Part shown: piece after piece, positions 43,934 to 52,375 of the stretch
Position numbering within the stretch: position 1 is the first letter of the stretch
How the letters are laid out: each line of letters opens with the position of its first letter
The notes under the pieces: generated by a model
The model's input: the letters and a program-made list of their open reading frames with translations, nothing else
The model's database searches: none
What the model was told of the DNA's origin: nothing
NCBI RefSeq assembly: GCF_011326755.1
Contig: NZ_JAAOIE010000007.1
Location: 1-64,000 of the forward strand
Origin: Cochlodiniinecator piscidefendens
Lineage (GTDB): Bacteria; Pseudomonadota; Alphaproteobacteria; Rhodobacterales; Rhodobacteraceae
Direction: 5' to 3'
Length of the DNA stretch: 64,000 bases
Program-made: the position numbers and the translations under genes

Positions 43934-45055
43934 ATGGGTATTTTTGATTTCCTTTCCGGCGAATTTATTGATGTGATCCATTGGGTGGATGACACACGTG
44001 ACACAATGGTCTGGCGCTTTGAACGCGAAGCCCATGAAATTAAATACGGTGCCAAACTCACCGTGCGCGAAGGTCAGGCCGCAGTATTTATCCATGAAGG
44101 TCAACTCGCGGATGTTTTCACGCCAGGCTTGTACATGTTGGAAACCAACAACATGCCGATACTGACCACACTACAGCATTGGGATCATGGATTTAAAAGC
44201 CCGTTCAAATCCGAAATCTACTATGTAAATACAACGCGGTTTAACGACCTAAAGTGGGGAACCAAAAACCCCATCATCCTGCGTGACCCAGAATTTGGAC
44301 CCGTCCGTATTCGGGCCTTTGGCACCTATTCGGTCAAGGTCACTGATCCCGCCAAATTCTTAACCGAAATTGTGGGCACTGATGGCGAATTCACAATGGA
44401 TGAAATCAGCTACCAAATTCGCAATATCATCGTACAGGAATTTTCGCGGGTTGTAGCCGCATCGCGTATTCCCGTGCTGGACATGGCAGCAAATACACGG
44501 GACTTAGGAAAACTGGTCGCCGCTGAAATTTCCGGAACATTAGAGAGCTACGGCATCTCTATGCCCGAGCTATACATCGAAAACATCTCTTTGCCGCCTG
44601 CCGTTGAAGAAGTGTTGGATAAACGAACTTCAATGGGCATCGTGGGTGATCTTGGGAAATTCACTCAGTTCTCCGCAGCCGAAGCCATGACCGCCGCCGC
44701 AAAAACACCCGGCAGCGATATGGGGTCTGGCATCGGAATGGGGATGGGCATGGCGATGGCCCAGCAGATGGCGCAATCTGGGCCTTGGGGTGCAATTCCG
44801 CAGCAGCCCACCGCGACGATTGCACCACCGCCGCCACCTCCCCCTGTAGAAAAAGTTTGGCATGTAACGAGCAGCGGTGAAACCACGGGGCCGTTTTCCA
44901 AAGCTTCATTGGGCCGGATGGTCACTGAAGGTAATCTTAAGCGTGAAACTTATGTCTGGACCGCTGGTCAGGACGGGTGGTTAAAAGCCGAGGATATAGG
45001 AGAGCTGGCGCAATTGTTCACGGTTATGCCACCTCCCCCGCCTCCCGGGAGCTAA
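43934..45055 (+). CDS. SPFH-domain protein with C-terminal GYF-like domain
   Basis: This 373-residue protein starts with an SPFH (band 7-like, YdjI-type 'virion core protein') domain: MGIFDFLSGEFIDVIHWVDD, AVFIHEGQLADVFTPGLYMLETNNMPILTTLQ, VRIRAFGTYSVKV and LPPAVEEVLDKR. A Gly/Met-rich and Pro-rich linker (near 250-300) leads to a GYF_2-type domain with WHVTSSGETTGPFSKASL and VWTAGQDGW. Such proteins form membrane-linked scaffolds; the GYF part may bind Pro-rich partners. The protein ends in PPPPPPG. ATG 43934 has CGGAG at good distance; a GTG two codons earlier is possible. Confidence 0.85.
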   Translation: MGIFDFLSGEFIDVIHWVDDTRDTMVWRFEREAHEIKYGAKLTVREGQAAVFIHEGQLADVFTPGLYMLETNNMPILTTLQHWDHGFKSPFKSEIYYVNTTRFNDLKWGTKNPIILRDPEFGPVRIRAFGTYSVKVTDPAKFLTEIVGTDGEFTMDEISYQIRNIIVQEFSRVVAASRIPVLDMAANTRDLGKLVAAEISGTLESYGISMPELYIENISLPPAVEEVLDKRTSMGIVGDLGKFTQFSAAEAMTAAAKTPGSDMGSGIGMGMGMAMAQQMAQSGPWGAIPQQPTATIAPPPPPPPVEKVWHVTSSGETTGPFSKASLGRMVTEGNLKRETYVWTAGQDGWLKAEDIGELAQLFTVMPPPPPPGS

Positions 45056-45058
45056 ACA

Positions 45059-45589
45059 ATGAACAGACGTTTTGTCCTCAAATGGCTGCATTGGGTTGGC
45101 TTCTCAGTGCTCCTATATTTCTTTTTCGTTGAACCCGACGAGAACAGAGCAGACCCCGGTGGCGCATTATCTACGCACGCAGGGGCTGGGCTTATTCTTG
45201 CTCTTATCACGACAGTATGGATGGGCATGTACATCCGCAAAGGCCTTATGGGGCGTCCCGGGCCCAAACTACCCTCGTGGGGAAAACGGTTTCACTTTCT
45301 GTCTCATTGGGCGCTGCAATGGGGACTACCTATTGTCGTTGCATCAGGTGCAATCGCAGGGCTTGCAGCACCTTTTGCCATAAGAGCCTTTGGCGTGGTT
45401 CCAATCAATCCAGCGGCCGGAACAAACGGCTTGCATGGCTTTGCCGAGGAAATCCACGAAATCGCCTTTGATGGGTTTATGATCTTAATTGGCTTTCATA
45501 TCGCTTTTCATGTTTGGCGGCATTTCTGGCTGAAAGACAACGCCCTTCGAATTATGGTACCAAAGATTTTGCACAGGTATTTGAGATGA
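45059..45589 (+). CDS. Cytochrome b561-like membrane protein
   Basis: This 176-residue inner-membrane protein has four hydrophobic segments and the pattern of bacterial cytochrome b561/Ni-Fe hydrogenase b subunits. Candidate heme ligands are His in LKWLHWVGFS, STHAGAGL, FLSHWALQWG, and HEIAFDGFMILIGFHIAFHVWRHFW. It probably carries electrons across or within the membrane. It begins three bases after the SPFH gene and overlaps the zinc-ribbon gene (ATGA). A redox protein inside a TelA/SPFH operon is unusual. Confidence 0.83.
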   Translation: MNRRFVLKWLHWVGFSVLLYFFFVEPDENRADPGGALSTHAGAGLILALITTVWMGMYIRKGLMGRPGPKLPSWGKRFHFLSHWALQWGLPIVVASGAIAGLAAPFAIRAFGVVPINPAAGTNGLHGFAEEIHEIAFDGFMILIGFHIAFHVWRHFWLKDNALRIMVPKILHRYLR

Positions 45590-46677
45590 GTGACGACCCC
45601 ATCGAAGAGCATCGCTTTCCATGTGACTCCTGTGGATCGGACCTTCGGTTTGACGCCGACGCAGGTTTGATGTCTTGCGACCACTGTGGGAACACTATGG
45701 CGTTAGAAGGTCATGGGCCAAGCGGCGCAATTCGAGAACTGGATTTCAATTCGGCACTTAGCGACAAACTTCCAGATTCGGACATGGAAGAAAACCGCAT
45801 ACTAGCCTGCACAAATTGTGGTGCCCAAGTTGAATTAAGCGGTGCGGATCATGCCTCTGAATGCCCATTCTGCGCGACACCGGTCGTGTCTGATACAGGC
45901 ACCCATCGCCAAATCAAACCCAAAGCTCTCGTTGCATTTGCGTTAGAAGAACGCGAAGCGCGTGCCCACATGACCAAATGGCTGGGGCGTCTATGGTTCG
46001 CCCCAAATGGATTGCAAGAATACGCACGAAAAGGCCGAAAAATGCAGGGGATCTATGTCCCCTACTGGACCTATGACGCGGACACAAATACGCGCTATTC
46101 TGGTCAACGTGGCACGGTCTACTATGTTAATCAAACCGTCACCATTAACGGTAAGCGGCAGACACGCCGTGTGCCTAAGGTGCGCTGGTCTCCGAAATCT
46201 GGCCGGGTTGCACGTTGGTTTGATGACGTGCTTGTCCTTGGTTCAAAGTCGCTTCCAAAACGATATACCGACGCGCTAGAGCCATGGGATCTTTCTCAGC
46301 TAGAGCCTTACCGCCCAGAGTACCTCGCTGGTTTTCGGGCCGAAGGGTACACTGTTGATTTGGAAACGGGTTTCACAGAAGCCCGAGCCAAAATGGATCG
46401 TGTAATCGAACGTGATGTCAAATTTGACATTGGCGGTGATCGTCAGCGGATCAGTTCTTTGAGCACACAAATCAATGATGTCACCTTTAAACACGTTCTA
46501 CTACCAGTTTGGCTGGCGGCCTATAAATACCGTGGGAAAACATATCGGTTCGTAGTGAATGGACAATCTGGACGTGTTCAGGGGGAACGCCCTTGGTCTG
46601 CATGGAAAATTACCTTTGCAGTGATTGTCGGGGCGGCTATAGCCGGAGCAATAGGTTATCTTGCGGCACAACAATAA
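45586..46677 (+). CDS. Zinc-ribbon membrane protein (TFIIB-type zinc ribbon-containing)
   Basis: This 363-residue protein has two N-terminal zinc ribbons: CDSCGSDLRF...CDHCGNTM (about 13-37) and CTNCGAQVEL...CPFCATPV (about 75-101). A middle beta-rich region with GIYVPYWTYDADTNTRYSGQRG follows, and a C-terminal helix (AWKITFAVIVGAAIAGAIGYLAA) anchors it in the membrane. Similar proteins occur beside SPFH/YdjI and TelA genes in other bacteria, but no reaction is known. It overlaps the cytochrome gene by four bases. ATG 45586 is used since upstream residues belong to the cytochrome frame overlap. Confidence 0.8.
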   Translation: MSDDPIEEHRFPCDSCGSDLRFDADAGLMSCDHCGNTMALEGHGPSGAIRELDFNSALSDKLPDSDMEENRILACTNCGAQVELSGADHASECPFCATPVVSDTGTHRQIKPKALVAFALEEREARAHMTKWLGRLWFAPNGLQEYARKGRKMQGIYVPYWTYDADTNTRYSGQRGTVYYVNQTVTINGKRQTRRVPKVRWSPKSGRVARWFDDVLVLGSKSLPKRYTDALEPWDLSQLEPYRPEYLAGFRAEGYTVDLETGFTEARAKMDRVIERDVKFDIGGDRQRISSLSTQINDVTFKHVLLPVWLAAYKYRGKTYRFVVNGQSGRVQGERPWSAWKITFAVIVGAAIAGAIGYLAAQQ

Positions 46678-46686
46678 GGCGACACC

Positions 46687-47124
46687 ATGCGGGCACTCAT
46701 TCAACGCGTTTCAGAGGCGTCAGTCACTGTTGATGGCAATGTCATAGGAGAGATCGGAGAAGGCCTGTTGATCCTCGTCTGCGCCATGCAGGGCGACACA
46801 GAGGCGAACGCCGATACACTTGCCACCAAAACATCAAAACTGCGGATATTCAAAGACGATGATGGCAAGATGAACACATCACTGTTGGATGCTGGCGGTA
46901 GCGCGTTGGTTGTCAGTCAATTCACGCTGGCTGCAGATACTTCGCGTGGGAACCGCCCCGGTTTTTCTACAGCCGCACGGCCGGACGTTGGCGAACCGCT
47001 ATACGAATACTTTTCCGATAAAATGCGCGCCCTCGGCATCACAGTGGCGCAAGGCCAATTCGGCGCTGATATGAAAGTCGCCTTGGTCAACGATGGCCCT
47101 GTGACAATTTCGATGGAGTTTTAA
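46687..47124 (+). CDS. dtd: D-aminoacyl-tRNA deacylase
   Basis: DTD removes D-amino acids (and glycine) wrongly attached to tRNA. Hallmarks are [17 protein letters not shown] at the start, [17 protein letters not shown] (catalytic-site SQFTL motif) and the cross-subunit NDGPVTI near the C-terminus, where most family members have NxGPVT. Length 145 is normal. It follows the zinc-ribbon gene by nine bases and may be read through from that operon. Confidence 0.94.
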   Translation: MRALIQRVSEASVTVDGNVIGEIGEGLLILVCAMQGDTEANADTLATKTSKLRIFKDDDGKMNTSLLDAGGSALVVSQFTLAADTSRGNRPGFSTAARPDVGEPLYEYFSDKMRALGITVAQGQFGADMKVALVNDGPVTISMEF

Positions 47125-47134
47125 CTGGCTGAGT

Positions 47135-47434
47135 TCAAAGAATAGCGGTTTGATCTTCTAACAGCTTTCCCCATGTGAAAATCTCATAGGTGCGAACTTC
47201 TGGAAAATAGAACGGATCGTTAGCAATGATTTGTTCAACTTCGGCTTTTGTTGCAGTTTCTACAACCCACATTGCACCACAAAACGGCCCGTCAACTTCT
47301 GACTTTAATCCGCCACCAATGAGCAACTGGGGATTAGCCTTTGCATAAGCTACATGGGCATCTCGCAAATCCTGTCTTGCGCGAACATCCAGCATTTCAG
47401 GCGCATCTTTGAACACAACAACCCAACGTATCAC
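47135..47434 (-). CDS. YciI-family protein
   Basis: This 99-residue ferredoxin-like-fold protein has YciI marks: MIRWVVVFKDAPEMLDVR, a conserved His-less AHVAYAKAN segment, and a C-terminal FYFPEVRTYEIFTWGK. YciI proteins may act as small hydrolases or dehalogenase-like enzymes, but the role is unknown here. It is convergent with dtd, 10 bases apart. Confidence 0.84.
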   Translation of the reverse strand: MIRWVVVFKDAPEMLDVRARQDLRDAHVAYAKANPQLLIGGGLKSEVDGPFCGAMWVVETATKAEVEQIIANDPFYFPEVRTYEIFTWGKLLEDQTAIL

Positions 47435-47542
47435 AGCAAATCTCCCATGTGTACGACGAGGATAGGCAGTATTACGTTTTTACATAGGGCCAAGAGCGCC
47501 TTCCAATAGATCCAGGTTTGGATCTGGACCCAATCCGGAAAT

Positions 47543-47995
47543 TTATTTCTGCTTTTCCCAGCGGGTTAGCGCATCTTCATCTTCTGTTTTGCTCGCAACC
47601 CAAGCGCTACCGTCCGCTGTGAACTCTTGTTTCCAAAACGGGGCGCGGGATTTGAGATAATCCATCAAAAACTCCGCTGCTTCAAATGCGTTTACACGGT
47701 GGGCGGATGCTGTGGCGACCATCATGATCATATCACCGGGGCGCAATTCACCGTGACGATGGATGACCAGACTGTCCTTTAGCGCCCAGCGTTCCGTCGC
47801 TTCATCATTGATCGCTTGCAGTGCACGTTCCGTCATGCCGGGGTAGTGTTCGATAACCATGCGATCAAGCGTACCATCGGTATCGCGTACAATACCGGTG
47901 AAAGTCACCACAGCGCCCGCATCAGTACGTCCGCGCGCAAAGGCTTCGGCCTCAACCCCGAAATCAAAAGGTTCGTCCTGAACACGCACGGCCAT
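47543..47995 (-). CDS. moaE: Molybdopterin synthase catalytic subunit
   Basis: MoaE with MoaD inserts the dithiolene sulfurs into precursor Z to make molybdopterin. The sequence has VVTFTGIVRDTDGTL, MVIEHYPGMTERAL, HRHGELRPGDMIMMVATASAHRVNAFEAAEFLMDYLKSRAPFWKQE, with the catalytic Lys residues in SRAPFWKQE and the preceding stretch. Length is 150. It follows moaD by two bases. Confidence 0.95.
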   Translation of the reverse strand: MAVRVQDEPFDFGVEAEAFARGRTDAGAVVTFTGIVRDTDGTLDRMVIEHYPGMTERALQAINDEATERWALKDSLVIHRHGELRPGDMIMMVATASAHRVNAFEAAEFLMDYLKSRAPFWKQEFTADGSAWVASKTEDEDALTRWEKQK

Positions 47996-47997
47996 AG

Positions 47998-48246
47998 CTA
48001 GCCACCCGTCATTGGCGGGAAAAATGCCACTTCGCGTGCGTTTTCAATTGATGCAGAGAATTCGGTTAATTCCTGATCAACGGCCACCCGCAGAGCAGAT
48101 ACATCAGAAAACGCCAATGCGTAGCGTTCTTCGCGAGACTTTAATTCCTCGACCAATTCATCCACTGTAGTTGCGTTGGTTGATACTTGTTCTTTAGGAA
48201 TGCCAATCCGTTCACGCACCCAAGCGAAGTAGAGTACATCAATCAC
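47998..48246 (-). CDS. moaD: Molybdopterin synthase sulfur carrier subunit
   Basis: MoaD is a ubiquitin-like protein whose C-terminal Gly-Gly is thiocarboxylated to carry sulfur. The protein ends in FFPPMTGG and starts VIDVLYFAWVRERIG. The start is GTG 48246, which overlaps the pgsA stop (GTGA); no ATG fits. Length is 82 residues, typical of MoaD. Coupling to pgsA is likely, and moaE follows directly. Confidence 0.93.
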   Translation of the reverse strand: MIDVLYFAWVRERIGIPKEQVSTNATTVDELVEELKSREERYALAFSDVSALRVAVDQELTEFSASIENAREVAFFPPMTGG

Positions 48247-48923
48247 GGTTTTGGGTCCTCTTTCAACATCGGCATTGCTTTGGCAAAATAATCCCAGCCA
48301 GTGATAAGCGTCAGCGCCCCGGCCAGCCACAGCAGGATCGTACCGCCGTAGTAACTATAATACATCCCGTTGTACTTCCAAATCAAACCAAGGTGATCTT
48401 CGGTTTCGCCGCTGAGAACAGCGCCAACGATTTCTTGGTTCATACCGTAAGACTGCATGACAAAATAATGCTCAAACACCCCAAAGGCAAAAAGGACCGC
48501 TATTGCTACCATCTGAACGGTGGTTTTCCACTTCGCCAGGTTGGTCACTTTTAACAACCCGGCTTTATCCCCCAGAAATTCGCGCAAGCCCGAGACGAAC
48601 ACTTCGCGGAACATAATCGCAACGGCGGGGATCAACACCATAGGGTTCGCCCCATTCTGAGAGCTATAAGCCGTCAAAATCAGCAATGCGATTATCACCA
48701 TCGCCTTGTCTGCGATAGGGTCCAACATCGCACCAAATTTGCTCTCTTGTTTCCACGCTCGCGCGAGATAGCCGTCAACAAAGTCGGTTATGGCCGCAAA
48801 GGCAAACAGCGACAATGCAAACCAATCCGCCCAAGGTCGGGAGAAATAGAGAAACATTACAGCCACACCGGGGGCTGCTAAAAGACGAAACACCGTCAGG
48901 ATATTGGGAAGATTCCAGATCAT
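48243..48923 (-). CDS. pgsA: CDP-diacylglycerol-glycerol-3-phosphate 3-phosphatidyltransferase
   Basis: PgsA makes phosphatidylglycerol phosphate from CDP-diacylglycerol and glycerol-3-phosphate at the inner membrane. The CDP-alcohol motif is complete: DFVDGYLAR, eight residues, GAMLDPIAD. Family start MIWNLPNILTVFRLLAAP is seen at ATG 48923; earlier starts belong to uvrC-side sequence. It is 226 residues, somewhat longer than E. coli PgsA because of a polar insert before the last helix (SYGMNQEIVGAVLSGETED). Between uvrC and moaD, as in many Rhodobacteraceae. Confidence 0.93.
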   Translation of the reverse strand: MIWNLPNILTVFRLLAAPGVAVMFLYFSRPWADWFALSLFAFAAITDFVDGYLARAWKQESKFGAMLDPIADKAMVIIALLILTAYSSQNGANPMVLIPAVAIMFREVFVSGLREFLGDKAGLLKVTNLAKWKTTVQMVAIAVLFAFGVFEHYFVMQSYGMNQEIVGAVLSGETEDHLGLIWKYNGMYYSYYGGTILLWLAGALTLITGWDYFAKAMPMLKEDPKP

Positions 48924-48939
48924 AGCTCTCTCTAACGCG

Positions 48940-50820
48940 TTAACCCTTCTCATGGAAGAAGTCATAAATGGTTTCTGCCAAAGCGTTAGAGACTCCGTCA
49001 ACCGCTTTTAGATCCTGAAGCGCAGCACGACTAACAGCTTTGGCGCTTCCGAAGTGGGCCAAAAGAGCTCGTTTGCGAGTAGCGCCAACGCGCGGCACGT
49101 CATCCAACGGCGTTGCGCCAATCGCTTTGGCACGTTTCGCACGGTGAGTTCCGATGGCAAAACGGTGCGCTTCATCCCGAAGACGTTGCACAAAATACAA
49201 CACGGGGTCGTTCATCCGCAGGGCAAATGGCCGCTGCCCTTTACGGTGAAACTCTTCCTTACCGTGGTCACGATCCACGCCTTTTGCGACACCAACCATT
49301 GCGATATCACTGACACCGAGTTCTTCCATAATTTCGGCAACAACGCTCACCTGCCCTGCTCCCCCATCGATCAACAGAAGATCTGGCCAGTTTTCGGTTT
49401 CACGCTCAGGATCTTCTTTAAGCAGTCGTTTAAAACGCCGTTTCAAAACCTCTTTCATCATGCCAAAATCATCGCCGGGGGTCAGATCATCGCCTTTGAT
49501 GTTGAATTTACGATACTGGCTTTTCAAGAACCCTTCGGCCCCGGCAACAATCATACCACCTACGGCGTTCGTTCCTTGAATATGCGAGTTATCATAAACT
49601 TCGATCCGCGCTGGCGGAGCCTTCAAATCGAAGGCATCAGCCAACCCTTTCAGGAGTTTTTTCTGAGTAGCTGTTTCGCTCATTTTCCGAGCTAGGCTTT
49701 CACGCGCATTTCGAGCTGCACCCGACATAATCTCAGCGCGTTCACCGCGCAAAGGCACCGCAAGATCAACTTTGCGTCCTGCCTTTTGATTCAGCGCATC
49801 TTGCACCAAATCATCATTTTCCAAAGGATGAGAAAGTAGTACAACCTTTGGCGGAATTTTATCGCTGTAGAATTGCCCCACGAAAGCCTCTAGAACTTCG
49901 CTCTCGTCAGCCCCAGCGCCTGTGCGCGGGTAATAATCCCTGTTACCCCAGTTCTGATTTGCCCGGATGAAAAACACCTGCACACAGGCCTGACCGCTTT
50001 CCATGTGCAAGGCGATGACGTCTGCTTCGGGAATAGTACGTGGATTAATGCCCTGCGTGGTTTGAACCTGGGTCAGCGCCCGAATTCGATCACGTAAAGC
50101 CGCTGCGCGCTCAAATTCCATCGCATCACTTGCTTTGGCCATTTCCTCGGCCAGATCACTTTGGACACGCGTAGAACGCCCAGCCAAAAACTGGTTCGCA
50201 TCTGACACCAGGGCCGCGTAATCTTCTTTGCTGATTTTATCAGCACATGGACCAGCACAGCGTTTGATTTGATACTGCAAGCACGGACGGGTGCGGCTGG
50301 CAAACATTGCATCCGTACAGTTCCGCAACAAGAAAACCCGCTGCAACTGGCTCAGGGTGCGATTAACCGCGCTCGCGCTTGCGAAAGGCCCGTAGTAATC
50401 GCCCTTTTCCTTTTTCGCGCCGCGATGCTTTTTAATTTGCGGAAAATCGTGGTGCTTGGTGACCAAGATATTCGGAAAGCTCTTATCGTCCCGCAGAAGA
50501 ACGTTGTAATGGGGCTTGAGCTGCTTAATCAGGTTTTGCTCTAACAACAGCGCTTCGGTTTCAGTTTTGGTTGTCAAAAACATCATCGATGCTGTTTTTG
50601 AAATCATCTGGCGAATGCGTTCTGTGTGCCCATTGGGATTGGCATAATTTGAAACGCGCTTACGCAGCTCTCTTGCTTTACCCACATACAAGACTCGGCC
50701 CGTTTCATCGAGCATTCGATACACACCCGGTGAATGATCCAACAACCGCAAGTAAGACTGCACACAGGCATGCCCGCGCGGCGTGTCTTCTTGATTTTCA
50801 TGGTTTGTTTCGTCACTCAT
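48940..50820 (-). CDS. uvrC: Excinuclease ABC subunit C
   Basis: UvrC makes both incisions in nucleotide excision repair. In order: a GIY-YIG domain (SPGVYRMLDETGRVLYVGKARELRKRVSNY, about 30-60), a Cys-rich patch (CLQYQIKRCAGPC), the UVR motif for UvrB (MEFERAAALRDRIRAL), the RNase H-like nuclease (RIEVYDNSHIQGTNAVGGMIVA), and C-terminal helix-hairpin-helix (VPRVGATRKRALLAHFGS). Length 626 is normal. It is the first gene of uvrC-pgsA-moaD-moaE. Confidence 0.96.
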   Translation of the reverse strand: MSDETNHENQEDTPRGHACVQSYLRLLDHSPGVYRMLDETGRVLYVGKARELRKRVSNYANPNGHTERIRQMISKTASMMFLTTKTETEALLLEQNLIKQLKPHYNVLLRDDKSFPNILVTKHHDFPQIKKHRGAKKEKGDYYGPFASASAVNRTLSQLQRVFLLRNCTDAMFASRTRPCLQYQIKRCAGPCADKISKEDYAALVSDANQFLAGRSTRVQSDLAEEMAKASDAMEFERAAALRDRIRALTQVQTTQGINPRTIPEADVIALHMESGQACVQVFFIRANQNWGNRDYYPRTGAGADESEVLEAFVGQFYSDKIPPKVVLLSHPLENDDLVQDALNQKAGRKVDLAVPLRGERAEIMSGAARNARESLARKMSETATQKKLLKGLADAFDLKAPPARIEVYDNSHIQGTNAVGGMIVAGAEGFLKSQYRKFNIKGDDLTPGDDFGMMKEVLKRRFKRLLKEDPERETENWPDLLLIDGGAGQVSVVAEIMEELGVSDIAMVGVAKGVDRDHGKEEFHRKGQRPFALRMNDPVLYFVQRLRDEAHRFAIGTHRAKRAKAIGATPLDDVPRVGATRKRALLAHFGSAKAVSRAALQDLKAVDGVSNALAETIYDFFHEKG

Positions 50821-51212
50821 CTTGTGTCTAGCCCTGATTCTCGTTCGTCTTCATTTTATCATCTCAAAATCAAGCTTGAATATGTCCACTGAATCTGTGG
50901 ATAAGTCTGGGTGTAACTTTCGGGAGCTACACATTTTCCCTTGTTTTTCGCCCCTTTTAGCTCACTGCCTAAAAAATAGGCACTTACATAACCCATTGAA
51001 TTAAAACGGAAAAAATATACGCTCTGTACAAGATATTGAAAACAATAACATTTTTGTAACAGCTTCGTGACCCTTCAGCTTGCAGTGCAAAACTAAATTT
51101 AGTTTGCTTAAAACCACAGTATGTTTGTCTTCATTCCATCAACAATAAAAGAGCTGTTTTCCTAGGCATATTGGACTGAGTCTGTATTTTAGTAACCAGC
51201 GCTTGCGACCAA
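50821..51212. other. AT-rich gap between uvrC and the antiporter
   Basis: No credible open reading frame is present. The left part (50821-50950) should hold the uvrC promoter. A DnaA-box-like TGTGGATAA occurs once near 50891. A short hairpin GCCTAAAAAATAGGC lies near 50967. The right half is AT-rich and runs toward the strong hairpin at 51213, so an unannotated small RNA on the plus strand is possible but unproven. Confidence 0.45.
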
Positions 51213-51245
51213 TGCACCCGAACAGCCAAGCCGTTCGGGTGCATT
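51213..51245. terminator. Symmetrical hairpin downstream of the antiporter gene
   Basis: AATGCACCCGAAC, loop AGCCAAGCC, GTTCGGGTGCATT is a perfect 13-bp stem. It ends the minus-strand antiporter gene, whose stop codon is four bases away, and could also end a plus-strand transcript. Confidence 0.75.
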
Positions 51246-51248
51246 TAG

Positions 51249-52205
51249 TCAGCTCAAAACAGCGTATATATAGAGGACATACAAACCACTAAAGGTGATG
51301 CCCCAACGCTTGGTTAGGTTCCAACGTAAAAACACAAAAGGTGCAAGAACAACCGAAGCGGCCAACATCACCCAAAGATCAAAGCACAGGAATTGTTCAG
51401 CAACCGGGATGTTACCAAAGAAACTCGCGATGCCGATAATCGCGAGCAAGTTAAACATATTCGATCCGATAACATTGCCCATCGCAACATCCGCCTGATT
51501 GCGCAGCGATGCCATAACAGTCGTCGACAATTCAGGAAGTGACGTACCAATCGCTACCAACGTCAAGCCAATCACTGTTTCACTGATACCGAAAGAACGC
51601 GCAATATTGCTTGCACCTTCAACCAGAAGCTCCGCCCCAAGAGGCAAGCCAATAAGCCCCAAAAGGAGAAACACAGCAATACGCCAACCGGGCATGTCGG
51701 GATCAGATCCCTCGACCTCATCCAAATCCTCTTCGCAAACTGTGAGTTGACCCGCTTTGCGATGCGCTTTGACTTCGCTGAATTGATCCCACAGCACGGC
51801 GCCCAGCGCCGCTAGCAAGATAAGTCCATGTACCCATGTGATTGGTCCCGTGAAGGCAACTATTATAAACAGCAGCGTCGCGAGGATCATATAGACATAA
51901 GTTTTACGGATATTGCATTCACTCGAACGCAGCCCTGAAATGATAGCAGGTATCCCCAACACCAACAAAATATTGGCCGTGTTCGATCCTACGACATTCC
52001 CCATCGCAATACCGGGGGCACCTTCATCAATCGCACTGATAGCAATCAGGAGTTCGGGCGCAGATGTACCAAATGCAACGATTGTCAAACTTACAATCAA
52101 CGCCGGCACACCCAGCCTTAATGACAAATTCACCGCGCCTTTAACCAGAACATCACCTGCCAATAGCAAGATAATCAGCCCCAGTCCTGCATAGACCCAA
52201 TCCAT
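51249..52205 (-). CDS. Calcium/sodium antiporter (YrbG/CaCA family)
   Basis: This inner-membrane cation exchanger (318 residues, about ten helices) has the two alpha repeats of the CaCA family: VIVAFGTSAPELLIAI with GNVVGSNTANILLVLG, and TLVAIGTSLPELSTTVMAS with GNVIGSNMFNLLAIIG. An acidic cytosolic loop (CEEDLDEVEGSDPD) lies between them. It probably exchanges Ca2+ for Na+ or H+. ATG 52205 (MDWVYAGLG) is chosen; it follows the stop of the 55-residue peptide by two bases. Confidence 0.93.
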   Translation of the reverse strand: MDWVYAGLGLIILLLAGDVLVKGAVNLSLRLGVPALIVSLTIVAFGTSAPELLIAISAIDEGAPGIAMGNVVGSNTANILLVLGIPAIISGLRSSECNIRKTYVYMILATLLFIIVAFTGPITWVHGLILLAALGAVLWDQFSEVKAHRKAGQLTVCEEDLDEVEGSDPDMPGWRIAVFLLLGLIGLPLGAELLVEGASNIARSFGISETVIGLTLVAIGTSLPELSTTVMASLRNQADVAMGNVIGSNMFNLLAIIGIASFFGNIPVAEQFLCFDLWVMLAASVVLAPFVFLRWNLTKRWGITFSGLYVLYIYAVLS

Positions 52206-52207
52206 GG

Positions 52208-52375
52208 TCAGCCCTTCCCTTGTCGGCAATCACACGGGCCTTTGCCCAACCGATAGCGTCCGCAGTGCGAACATTTCTTTGAGTTCAACGCAGCTTGACC
52301 GGGGAAGCGGAGCCGGCCGAACATGGCCAGCACCCCCATCCCAATCAGAAATAACGTGACGATTTTTACTAACAT
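52208..52375 (-). CDS. 55-residue membrane-anchored zinc-ribbon peptide
   Basis: This small gene fills the space between the S49 peptidase and the antiporter. It encodes an N-terminal hydrophobic helix (MLVKIVTLFLIGMGVLAMFG) and then a basic tail with four Cys in a ribbon pattern: KKCSHCGRYRL and GPCDCRQGKG. Its ATG lies directly against the peptidase stop, and its TGA is two bases before the antiporter ATG, so all three should be cotranslated. No named family is recognised. The end-to-end packing and clean membrane plus metal design argue that it is real. Confidence 0.78.
   Translation of the reverse strand: MLVKIVTLFLIGMGVLAMFGRLRFPGQAALNSKKCSHCGRYRLGKGPCDCRQGKG

Noticed and set aside
49054-49695. 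213-residue plus-strand reading frame
   Set aside because: It lies inside uvrC on the opposite strand and has no ribosome site or protein-like pattern.
50888-50902. DnaA-box-like TGTGGATAA, considered as part of a replication origin
   Set aside because: Only one box was seen, with no cluster, no AT-rich unwinding element in a fixed place and no dnaA, dnaN or repABC gene nearby.
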